Source: Acidobacteriota bacterium
GTDB lineage: Bacteria; Acidobacteriota; UBA890; WLXD01
Reading direction: 5' to 3'
Length of the DNA: 39,341 bases
Assembly: GCA_029263295.1 (NCBI GenBank)
Contig: JAJCXT010000045.1
Coordinates: 1 to 39,341 of the forward strand
Positions within the stretch are counted from its first letter, which is position 1. Each line of letters starts with the position of its first letter. The notes under the pieces were generated by a model. The model saw only the letters and a list, made by a program, of their open reading frames with translations. It was not told where the DNA came from and searched no databases. The position numbers and the translations under genes are program-made. Positions 24,774 to 32,205 of the stretch are shown one piece after another.

Positions 24774-25564
24774 AACTCTATCCGCACGGGCGTGACGGTT
24801 GCCGCGGAGCGCGTGAGGCGCACCAGATGATCGGGCGCGACCGGAGTCCAGCCGGGTTCTTCGTCCAATGGCTCCGAGGCCAGCCAGGCGCCAGTGCCCT
24901 CCTCGATGGTGTTTCGCAGGTACAGCGAGTTCGGTTCGACCCCGCGGGCGAATCGCACCGCCACGACTTCCTCCTCAGCCGCCAGCACGACATTCAGCGA
25001 GCAGTCGGCGTCAGCGTCAGCACAAATACGGGCAGCGGTGCCTACGGCACCAACGAGAGCGCCGGCGAGCGGTAGGTCCGGATCTTCGCGCCACGCGGCC
25101 GCCGCGAGCAGAAACACGGCGAGCGAATCTGAGAGTCCCTCGAACTCACCGACCAGCGCTTCGGGGAGCTTGGCGAGGCAACGTGCAGCCGTCGCTTCGC
25201 GGAACTTGCGGAGGAATCCGTTATGGCTGCCGGCGATTCCGTCCAATTCGAAGGGCGGGGTCGTGGCCAATGCCGTGGGGATGCCGATCGTCGCCGAGCG
25301 AACCGTGGCGAGGATCGTGTGGCCGGTCAGGCGTCTCGATAGGGCGCCAAGGTTGGCGTCGGCCCAGGGCGGCGCTGTCGTGGCGTAGCGGAGGGGCTGA
25401 GTGTCTTCCTCTCGCCACCAGGCCACACCGGTGCCATCAACGTTCAATCTGCCATGCACCATCTCGCGGGGCGCGTAGGCCTGCTCCTCGAGCGAATACG
25501 GGGGGGCGTAGAGCAGTTGCGCGAGGGTAATCGGAGGTCCGAGGTAGGCGGCGATTCGGCACAT
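24770..25564 (-). CDS. Class II glutamine amidotransferase, EgtC/YafJ-like
   Basis: The protein (264 residues) begins MCRIAAYLGPP. Removal of Met would expose Cys2, the N-terminal nucleophile of class II amidotransferases. HGRLNVDGTGVAWW, VRSATIG and SHNGFL follow in the order seen in the EgtC/YafJ branch. EgtC removes glutamate from a gamma-glutamyl intermediate in ergothioneine synthesis, but the EgtB and EgtD genes are not next to it, so the pathway is only a candidate. An in-frame TTG at 25582 lies 18 nt earlier, but it would bury the catalytic Cys, so I use ATG 25564. The GTGA junction couples it to the flavoprotein gene. Confidence 0.85.
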   Translation of the reverse strand: MCRIAAYLGPPITLAQLLYAPPYSLEEQAYAPREMVHGRLNVDGTGVAWWREEDTQPLRYATTAPPWADANLGALSRRLTGHTILATVRSATIGIPTALATTPPFELDGIAGSHNGFLRKFREATAARCLAKLPEALVGEFEGLSDSLAVFLLAAAAWREDPDLPLAGALVGAVGTAARICADADADCSLNVVLAAEEEVVAVRFARGVEPNSLYLRNTIEEGTGAWLASEPLDEEPGWTPVAPDHLVRLTRSAATVTPVRIEL

Positions 25565-26547
25565 GCCGAGAGTGTGGCCCAAGAGGACAGTCGGCGCGAC
25601 CTCTGCGGGTCGGGGCTACTGCTCTGCCTGAAGCCGAAGTCTGCCGCGATGATGTTTGTCAACGACAGGGTCTCGGGATCCAAGAGGGCGGCAACGTATC
25701 CGCTTGCTGTTGTGCCGCTGATCGGAATGGAGCCGTCGATACGTCCCGGCTGAGAATCATCCAGCCGTGTGAACGGCAACTGCCCGACGAACTTGTTGGC
25801 CGCTACGACGGCGAAGCTGTCCGCCTTGCGGTCGAACTGCACGCGTATCGCGATGACGCCCTGCGACCCACCGAAGTGGTTGGCGAGCACTACGAAGTCG
25901 TGCCGGCTGATCCTCAGCACTCCGGCGACCTCGAGGGTGACGGGCTCATCGAACTCGGAAGAAATATCCAGGACGCCACTGCCACGGCGGCCAAGTTGTT
26001 TGGTGTGCCAGGTCCAGCCGAGGGTGCTCGTCACTTGTTGCGAGCTGCGCTCGCCCGGGCTGGTGCTGCCCATGAACACGAAAACCCGCTTACCCAGGTC
26101 GCTGCGAACTACCGCGACGGGTGACGCACGGCCCGTCGCCACAGGGAACCGGTCGGGCCGGACGCGGCCTCCACTGGCATTAACTTTCGCGAGTAGGGAA
26201 TCACCGCCTTCACCGTAGGCGACACCGAACTCGCCGGTATGCGGTAGCCAGAAGACGCTCTGAGCGGAGGCTTCGCTGCCTAGGGTGGAGATCGCGAAGA
26301 TCTTGCGGCGGCGATACGTGCCATCAGGGTGGCGCTTCAGCAGCCGGGCTACCAGTTGGGGCGGGCCGGTGGTCTGCCGTAGCCAGGTGACGAGCACCTT
26401 GCCCGTGTCGGGGGCGACGGCGATTTCCGGACGCAGATGAGTCGCGCGTCTACCGGCGACTACGATTTCCTGAGCGCTAGCCGCCACGCCGAAGCTCGAA
26501 ATCAACGCGCAGCAGATGACCAGTGACAGCCTGCAGCGGCTTCGCAC
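25444..26547 (-). CDS. Secreted protein of unknown function, 3' end probably frameshifted
   Basis: GTG 26547 follows GGGGGA and begins a clear signal peptide (a basic start, LSLVICCALISSFGVAASAQ, then cleavage before E). The mature part has beta-rich repeats with Trp and Gly turns (PEIAVAPDTGKVLVTW, VFWLPHTGEFGVAYGEGG) that resemble propeller-type secreted proteins, but I recognise no family. The last about 55 residues are an Arg/Ser/Pro-rich tail unlike the rest, and they overlap the amidotransferase gene by 121 nt. One extra base near 25630 would give an ending ADFGLQAEQ and a TAG at 25616, about 50 nt before the next gene. I therefore suspect a deletion or a sequencing error. Confidence 0.65.
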   Translation of the reverse strand: MRSRCRLSLVICCALISSFGVAASAQEIVVAGRRATHLRPEIAVAPDTGKVLVTWLRQTTGPPQLVARLLKRHPDGTYRRRKIFAISTLGSEASAQSVFWLPHTGEFGVAYGEGGDSLLAKVNASGGRVRPDRFPVATGRASPVAVVRSDLGKRVFVFMGSTSPGERSSQQVTSTLGWTWHTKQLGRRGSGVLDISSEFDEPVTLEVAGVLRISRHDFVVLANHFGGSQGVIAIRVQFDRKADSFAVVAANKFVGQLPFTRLDDSQPGRIDGSIPISGTTASGYVAALLDPETLSLTNIIAADFGFRQSSSPDPQRSRRLSSWATLSACAESPPTSDLRLPSRNCSTPPRIRSRSRPTRPARWCMAD

Positions 26548-26678
26548 GATTTCCCCCGTCCACGGTGCCCCACGCACCTTCGTCCACCTGGGGTCATAAA
26601 GACGGTACTGTGAGTCAGCCGTGCGCAGTAGTCGTCAGCAAAGACCTCCGCCAGATTCTGACGTAGCGTGAACTGCTG

Positions 26679-28133
26679 CTAGCGGCGCCGCGGTCGAGTG
26701 AGTGCCTGCGACAGCCCGGGGAACGCGACGACGCTCTCGTTGCCGTCGCGGCCGACGGAGGCCACACCGAATAGGTAGTTGTCGATGACCAGCCCTTCGA
26801 GGGTGTATTCCCGGCAGGCGGCGCCCGCGGGGACATCGATGGTGCATGGATCACCATCGCCTACCCAGCGCGACTTCTGCCACTGTGGCGCGGTGGTATC
26901 GCGCCAGACGACCTTGTACCCGGCCAGCAGGGGAGAGTCGACGGCCAGCCAGCGCAGGGTCGTCGAGGGGCGCACCGCGCCAGCGATGCTCACCTCAGCA
27001 GGCTGCGGCGGCGCCCAGGCCAACGCTGCTAGGGACGCGACGTTCACGCCAGTGAGCTTGCGGGCGTAGTCGAAGTTGACGCCGTCGATGACATCGCCGT
27101 AAGCGATGCCGTCTTCCACTCGCAGGTCCTGGTGCTGGCGCGTGTAGTTCTCGTGCGTTTCCATGATCCGCACGCCCGGGAATCCGAGGTCGTTGAACGG
27201 CCGATGGTGGCCGCCGCGGCCGAAGCGGTCGAGGCGGTAAATCATGACCGCTTCGAGGTTCGTCATGTACAGGTCGGTGATACGGGCCACGTAGCGGGCG
27301 AGTTGCCGTGAGATGCCATCGACCTCACCACCCGCGAACCGACGCATGCGCCGCGCTTGGTCGGTCTCTGTGGTTGGGGTGGGCTCCGAGAACACCCGGA
27401 ACGAGTTGTTCTGGATGACGCCGTCGACGCCCTCGATGTTGCCGATCATGTCGTTGTTGAGAACAGCGGCAATATCCCAACCCTCGGCCTCGGCGACCTC
27501 CGCCATGTGACGTCCACCGAATAGACCCTGCTCTTCGCCCGACAGCCCGACGAGTACGACGGTTGAACCGAATTCGTGTCCGGCCAGCACCCGGGCGGCC
27601 TCGATCGTCCCGGCCATGCCGGAGGCGTTGTCATTGGCGCCAGGCGAATCGGACTCGTGGTCCAGGCCGTCGCTTACACGAGAGTCGACATCGCCGCTCA
27701 TGATCACGTAGCGGTTGGGATGCACCGAGCCGCGGATCACCGCGAGTACGTTCACGATCTCCGTGTCGACGGGGATCCTCGAGTTCTCGTCGCCCTCCTG
27801 CACGTAGCTCTGGAAATACACTTCCAAGCAATCGCCGCACGCAGCCGAGATCTCTTCGTACTGCGCTTTGATCCAGCGCCGGGCGGCGCCGATGCCGCGC
27901 GTGTCCGACTGGGTCTCGGACATCGTGTGACGTGTGCCGAAGTTCACCAGCGTCTGGATGTCGGCCCCGATCCGCTCCGCGGACACGGCGTCGACAAGAT
28001 CGTAGATGCGGGTATCGACTGCTGGCGGCACATCCTGCGCCCGGGCCGGGCTCGCAAGTTGAGTGCTTAGCAGGACGGTCGTCGCCAGGTAACCAGCGAG
28101 GGAACGGCGGGCGCGGCTGGGGGTACTGAGCAT
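26679..28133 (-). CDS. Secreted M28-family zinc peptidase with C-terminal Fn3-like domain
   Basis: The 484-residue protein has a signal peptide ending in ARAQ (about residue 33). The M28 core shows GANDNASG with D168, the catalytic E200 and ligand E201 (GLSGEEQGLFGG), D228 (NNDMIGN) and the C-terminal His segment METHENY. The first ligand, usually His in GAHxDS, reads SGDVDS, with Asp (D148) in its place. The C-terminal about 90 residues (VSIAGAVRPSTTLRWL to SVGRDGNES) resemble a fibronectin type III-like module. M28 enzymes are aminopeptidases or dipeptidases; the substrate is unknown. ATG 28133 follows GGAG. The gene is transcribed divergently from the small outer-membrane-type gene. Confidence 0.9.
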   Translation of the reverse strand: MLSTPSRARRSLAGYLATTVLLSTQLASPARAQDVPPAVDTRIYDLVDAVSAERIGADIQTLVNFGTRHTMSETQSDTRGIGAARRWIKAQYEEISAACGDCLEVYFQSYVQEGDENSRIPVDTEIVNVLAVIRGSVHPNRYVIMSGDVDSRVSDGLDHESDSPGANDNASGMAGTIEAARVLAGHEFGSTVVLVGLSGEEQGLFGGRHMAEVAEAEGWDIAAVLNNDMIGNIEGVDGVIQNNSFRVFSEPTPTTETDQARRMRRFAGGEVDGISRQLARYVARITDLYMTNLEAVMIYRLDRFGRGGHHRPFNDLGFPGVRIMETHENYTRQHQDLRVEDGIAYGDVIDGVNFDYARKLTGVNVASLAALAWAPPQPAEVSIAGAVRPSTTLRWLAVDSPLLAGYKVVWRDTTAPQWQKSRWVGDGDPCTIDVPAGAACREYTLEGLVIDNYLFGVASVGRDGNESVVAFPGLSQALTRPRRR

Positions 28134-28184
28134 GTCGGGTCTCCAGGGTCGGGCTGAGATTCCGCGCTAATGTAGCCGATGACC

Positions 28185-28212
28185 GTGACAGGGAGACGCT
28201 CCCTCGGTGACA
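28185..28212. repeat. Palindrome flanked by direct repeats in a divergent promoter region
   Basis: GGGAGACGCTCCC (28191-28203) is a 5-bp inverted repeat around ACG. GTGACA occurs directly on its left (28185-28190) and again at 28207-28212. It lies between the divergent peptidase and outer-membrane-type genes, where a shared operator could sit. Function is not shown. Confidence 0.35.
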
Positions 28213-28279
28213 ATGGTGTGGGGTAAACGAGTTTCACGGGGGCGCACTCGCCGTGAGCGGCGGCGAAAGAGGTGGTCGT

Positions 28280-28897
28280 ATGTTGAAGAAGGGTGGGGCG
28301 CTGTGCCTCTCACTGGGCCTTGCACTGGGCCTGGCCGTGGTGGTGTACCCGGGCGCCGTTGAGGCGCAGGAACTGGCCCTTACTGTGGGGAAGTTTCTCG
28401 GGGATGACGTCCTGGACTCCATACCCGTCGTGGGCCCTCCGGAAGAGGTCGGGTTCGCCGACGGGACGCTATTGGGTGCGCGGTTCTCGATGGCCCTGTT
28501 GTTCGCGGAATTCGAGGCGAGCCTGACCACCGCTGGATCCAGCGTGCTGGCCGAGACGCCAGGAGAATTCAGCGCACGGTTTTCCTACGCGGAAGGCGGG
28601 GTGTTGGTGAAGATCTTTCCCGGGCCGGTAGCGCCGTTCCTGGCGGGAGGTATCGGTTATCACCGTATCGGCTGGGGTCTCGAAGGCGCGGATTCGTACG
28701 GGGGCTTGGGTTATTACATCGGTGCCGGACTCAAATTCGGGTTGGGGAAAGTCGGCGTGCGCGGCGATCTGCGCGACCACATCACGCCGATCAAGCTGGA
28801 CGGTCTCGACCCCGACGTCGCGACAGCAATCGGGCTGGAGCAAGACGTCACCGTGCACAACTTCGAGGTGTCCGTCGCGCTCGTGATCAGCTTCTGA
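28280..28897 (+). CDS. Small outer-membrane beta-barrel-like protein
   Basis: The 205-residue protein has a textbook signal peptide (MLKKGG, then a leucine-rich core) with cleavage expected near EAQE at about residue 30. The mature part alternates polar and hydrophobic residues in short strands (LGARFSMALLFAEFEASLTT, GVLVKIFPGPVAPFLAGG, GYYIGAGLKFGLGKVGVRGD) and ends in the aromatic Phe common to outer-membrane barrels. About 8 strands fit this length. No OmpA-type peptidoglycan domain is present. ATG 28280 follows AGAGGTGG. I cannot name a specific family. Outer-membrane location is inferred from the pattern. Confidence 0.7.
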   Translation: MLKKGGALCLSLGLALGLAVVVYPGAVEAQELALTVGKFLGDDVLDSIPVVGPPEEVGFADGTLLGARFSMALLFAEFEASLTTAGSSVLAETPGEFSARFSYAEGGVLVKIFPGPVAPFLAGGIGYHRIGWGLEGADSYGGLGYYIGAGLKFGLGKVGVRGDLRDHITPIKLDGLDPDVATAIGLEQDVTVHNFEVSVALVISF

Positions 28898-28910
28898 CGC
28901 CGGCTCCGGA

Positions 28911-30053
28911 CTACTCGCTTTCGTCGATGAGCACGCGTAGCCGCATCAGGCGGTTCCAGACATCTTCCGGCAACTTCGTGCCAGCAGATCCGGTATAGCT
29001 GGCGAGCACGTACTGCTCAAGGAACGTGTACGCGTTTCTCGCGTGGCTGGATTTCGGCGCGATTCGGATCGCCGTTTCGAGGAAGTACTCAGTCTCCGGG
29101 ACCCAGATCGTTCTGGATATCGACGACTCGGCGATGCCCAGCCGGTAGTACGCCTCGGCTAGTTCCAGTTCGTCGTCGGGGGCCGTCTGCACGAACTGGT
29201 GCAGCAGGCCCGAGGCCACGATGGCATGGATGAGCCCTCGCCGGTCGCGAAGGTACTCGTTGCGGCTGTTCGCCTCGCGCAGCAATTCTGTAGCTACCTG
29301 CAGGTCGACCGGCGGCGCCGCCTCGCTCAGTTCCTCCAGCGCGACGATCCAGTCGCCAACACGGTCGACCAGGTACAGCGGCAGATCGTTGCGCTGCATG
29401 AACCGCCACAGTGCCGCGCGCGGGCGCTCGTAGTCACGGTTCACACGCACAGCGACCTTGAGGTAACTCTCGAAGATCCCCATGAGGTCGATGTCGGCGG
29501 CGTGCGACGCCGGGTCAACCAGAATGGCCTCGGCCGCCGACATGGCGGTGCCGAACTGGCGAGTGGCAACCAGCAACCGTAACGTGCCCACCTCGTCGAG
29601 TTGGCGGAGGTCGATCGTGTCGGCCAATGCGCTGCCGAGATCAGCGGACTCGCTGGCGGGCAGGCGCGAGTGGCATGCGAAGCAGGTTTCCGTGACGTTG
29701 CGCACAATATGGCGCGAGATGCGCTGGTCGCCGTTGCGGTAGGCGCTCAGCGCCTCGCGCGCATCGGCCGCCAGTGCGTCGCGGGCCACCCCGTAGCTGC
29801 GGTTCAGCCCGAGGCCGTGCCGCTGAATCGCCGAGGCGCGGGCAGCCAGGTCGGCGAGCCCGTCCTCGATGCGTTCAGCGTTGGTCGGGTCCTGCCAGGC
29901 GGCCTCATCGAAACTGTAAGGGAGTACCTCGACGAGAGCGGCGAACAGGTCGCGCATGGGGTTGCTCGCCTGGCCTCGCGCTGCTCGTGTCGAGAACGCC
30001 AGCGCGGTCAGCGCGACTAGGACCAAGACTCCCACCGACCGACGTTTGAACAT
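28911..30053 (-). CDS. Periplasmic haem protein: cytochrome c-prime/c556-like domain fused to helical repeats
   Basis: ATG 30053 starts a signal peptide (MFKRRSVGVLVLVAL, cleavage near GQA at about 28). Residues about 32-130 look like a four-helix bundle that ends in CFACH (C124, C127, H128), the single covalent haem site. This is the arrangement of cytochrome c-prime and c556. The remaining 250 residues are helical and periodic (LRLLVATRQFGTAMSAAEAIL, DDELELAEAYYRLGIAESSI, FLETAIRIAPKSSHARNAY), like tetratricopeptide-type repeats, a partner-binding surface. Whether it carries electrons or senses a gas is unknown. It overlaps no neighbour and converges with the plus-strand outer-membrane-type gene, leaving 13 nt between stops. 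Confidence 0.75.
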   Translation of the reverse strand: MFKRRSVGVLVLVALTALAFSTRAARGQASNPMRDLFAALVEVLPYSFDEAAWQDPTNAERIEDGLADLAARASAIQRHGLGLNRSYGVARDALAADAREALSAYRNGDQRISRHIVRNVTETCFACHSRLPASESADLGSALADTIDLRQLDEVGTLRLLVATRQFGTAMSAAEAILVDPASHAADIDLMGIFESYLKVAVRVNRDYERPRAALWRFMQRNDLPLYLVDRVGDWIVALEELSEAAPPVDLQVATELLREANSRNEYLRDRRGLIHAIVASGLLHQFVQTAPDDELELAEAYYRLGIAESSISRTIWVPETEYFLETAIRIAPKSSHARNAYTFLEQYVLASYTGSAGTKLPEDVWNRLMRLRVLIDESE

Positions 30054-30116
30054 GAGCAGTGCACCTAATGCTTCGAGTCCCGCGTCATTACTTCTCAATC
30101 GAGACCATTTTATCCG

Positions 30117-30145
30117 GTTTCAGCATGTTCGGAATACGCTATAGT
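30117..30145 (+). promoter_or_regulatory. Possible promoter for the NhaC antiporter gene
   Basis: TATAGT at 30140-30145 matches five of six bases of the -10 consensus, with GTTTCA (30117-30122) 17 nt upstream. Transcription would begin about 45 nt before the proposed ATT start at 30196. Confidence 0.35.
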
Positions 30146-30195
30146 CGCCCTTCGTTGAGCACCTACGACGGTAACCGACTCCGGGGGGCAGACTC

Positions 30196-32175
30196 ATTTC
30201 CTTCGCTATTTCCGCCCGCATTTCACACTGGGCCCGGCCGACTCTCGGGGCCGCAGCGACGGTCGCGCTGGTCTTCCTGCTAACCGCCTCACCGCCAGTA
30301 CTGGCGCAAGACGACAGCGGCTTCGCCTTCGACAGTGGATCGATCGTGATCCTGCGCGGCACCCCGGTCCAGGTGACCATCACGGGGCCGGCTGACCGTC
30401 TCGAGCAGGTGACCCTGCGGGTAACCCAGGACGGGCGCACGCGCGACTACGCCTCGAGCCTCGTTGATAACGATGGCAGTGCCGTGTTCAAGGACGTGAC
30501 TGCCGACTCCACGGGCCTGGCGGAGATGCAGTTGTGGGACCGACAAGCGGTTGGCGAGCCGCATACGGTGAGGGTCTTGCCGAGCTGGATTTCCTTGCTG
30601 CCGCCCGTTCTGGCCATCACGCTCGCGTTGCTGTTCAAGCAGGTCATCGTGGCGCTGTTCGTGGGCCTGTGGCTCGGGGCGGCGGCGCTGGTGGTGACCG
30701 TTGGCTCCTCGGTGGTCGCTCCATTCGGCCCGACCGCGCTTCTGCGCGGCGCTCTAGACTCTTTCCAGGTCTACGTGCTCGGCTCGGTCACCACGGTGGC
30801 CTACGCTCAGATCCTCCTGTTCTCGTTCATGGTCGGCGGCACGGTCGGCATCGTGATCAAGAACGGCGGCATGCAGGGCGTTGTCAATCTCATCGTGAAG
30901 TGGGCAACGGATCCGCGCCGAGGGCAGCTCTCGACGGCCGTGTTGGGCGTTGCCATCTTCTTTGACGACTACGCCAACACGCTCGTCGTGGGCAACACGA
31001 TGCGGCAGGTAACCGACCGGCTGCGGATTTCGCGCGAGAAACTCGCATACATCGTCGATTCGACCGCGGCCCCGGTCTCCTGTGTAGCGCTCGTAACGAC
31101 CTGGATCGGATATGAGGTGGGCCTCATCGGCAGCTCGGTCGCCACCATCCCGGAGATTACCGAGGCGCCCTACTCGATCTTTCTCAGCTCGATTGGCTAC
31201 AGCTTCTACCCGATCCTGACGATGTTCATGGTGTTCACCTTGGCCGCGCGCGGCCGCGACTTCGGCCCGATGCTCGCAGCCGAACGGCGAGCCCGGACGA
31301 CAGGCCAGGTTCTCGGGCCCGATGCCGACGTGGACGAAGCGGCCGGTGCGGAAGCCGCGGAACTCGTCGTCAACGAAGAAAAGCCAGTGCGGGCGGTCAA
31401 CGCCATCGTGCCGATCGGGGTCCTGGTGGGCACCGTGCTCGGCTCCCTGTACCTCACCGGTACCGGGGATAGCATTCGCGACATCGTTGGCACCGCGGAT
31501 TCCTACAAGGCGCTGATGTGGGCATCGATGCTCGCCACGCTGACCGCGGCACTGCTGAGCGTCGGGCAGCGGATTCTCACGGCCAAAGAGGTTGTGGACG
31601 CCTGGTACGCGGGCATGAAGTCGATGCTCTTCGCGATGATCATTCTGGTGCTGGCCTGGTCGCTGGCGGCCGTATCGACCCAACTGCATACCGCCGAGTA
31701 CCTGGTTTCGATTCTCGGCGACTGGCTGAACCCGGGCGTGGTGCCGGCCATCGTGTTCGTGCTCTCGGCCGCGACCGCGTTCGCCACCGGCTCCAGTTGG
31801 TCGACGATGGGAATTCTCATGCCGCTGGTGGTGCCGCTCGTCTGGGCGGTTGCGTACACGGGCGGCGATCCGGCGGTGGCAATGCCGGTGATGTACTCGG
31901 CTGTGGCATCTGTTCTCGCCGGGGCGGTCATGGGCGATCATTGTTCGCCTATATCCGACACCACGATCCTCTCGTCGATGGCGTCGGGATGCGATCACAT
32001 CGCCCATGTGCGCACGCAGTTGCCCTACGCGCTGACGGTCGGCACGGTGGCGGTCCTGCTTGGGACGTTGCCCGCGGGCTTCGGTATGCCCTGGTGGTTG
32101 GGCATGGTGCTGGGCGCTGCAACGCTATCCGCGATTGCACACTACGTCGCGCAACCGGTCGAGGAGTCCAGCTAG
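30196..32175 (+). CDS. NhaC-family Na+/H+ antiporter with N-terminal signal peptide and extracytoplasmic domain
   Basis: The polytopic C-terminal 570 residues have the NhaC signatures FFDDYANTLVVGNTMR (near 255), STAAPVSCVALVTTW and MGDHCSPISDTTILSS. NhaC proteins exchange Na+ (or organic ions) for protons at the inner membrane. The first in-frame GTG (30346) lies after a signal peptide and the beginning of a soluble domain. The open frame upstream encodes ISARISHWARPTLG and then a hydrophobic run ending PPVLAQ, cleavage before DD. No ATG, GTG or TTG exists between the last in-frame stop (30172) and 30346. ATT 30196, 7 nt after six G residues, is the best start. A sequencing error is the alternative. 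About 80 residues (TPVQVTITGPADRLEQVTLR region) form a beta-rich extracytoplasmic domain before the first membrane helix. Confidence 0.82.
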   Translation: MSFAISARISHWARPTLGAAATVALVFLLTASPPVLAQDDSGFAFDSGSIVILRGTPVQVTITGPADRLEQVTLRVTQDGRTRDYASSLVDNDGSAVFKDVTADSTGLAEMQLWDRQAVGEPHTVRVLPSWISLLPPVLAITLALLFKQVIVALFVGLWLGAAALVVTVGSSVVAPFGPTALLRGALDSFQVYVLGSVTTVAYAQILLFSFMVGGTVGIVIKNGGMQGVVNLIVKWATDPRRGQLSTAVLGVAIFFDDYANTLVVGNTMRQVTDRLRISREKLAYIVDSTAAPVSCVALVTTWIGYEVGLIGSSVATIPEITEAPYSIFLSSIGYSFYPILTMFMVFTLAARGRDFGPMLAAERRARTTGQVLGPDADVDEAAGAEAAELVVNEEKPVRAVNAIVPIGVLVGTVLGSLYLTGTGDSIRDIVGTADSYKALMWASMLATLTAALLSVGQRILTAKEVVDAWYAGMKSMLFAMIILVLAWSLAAVSTQLHTAEYLVSILGDWLNPGVVPAIVFVLSAATAFATGSSWSTMGILMPLVVPLVWAVAYTGGDPAVAMPVMYSAVASVLAGAVMGDHCSPISDTTILSSMASGCDHIAHVRTQLPYALTVGTVAVLLGTLPAGFGMPWWLGMVLGAATLSAIAHYVAQPVEESS

Positions 32176-32205
32176 CAGACTCGGACTGCTGGCAGACGCG
32201 GCCTT

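Noticed and set aside
30754-32007. 417-residue minus-strand open frame
   Set aside because: It is antisense to the NhaC gene and very rich in His and Arg, as expected of a shadow frame.
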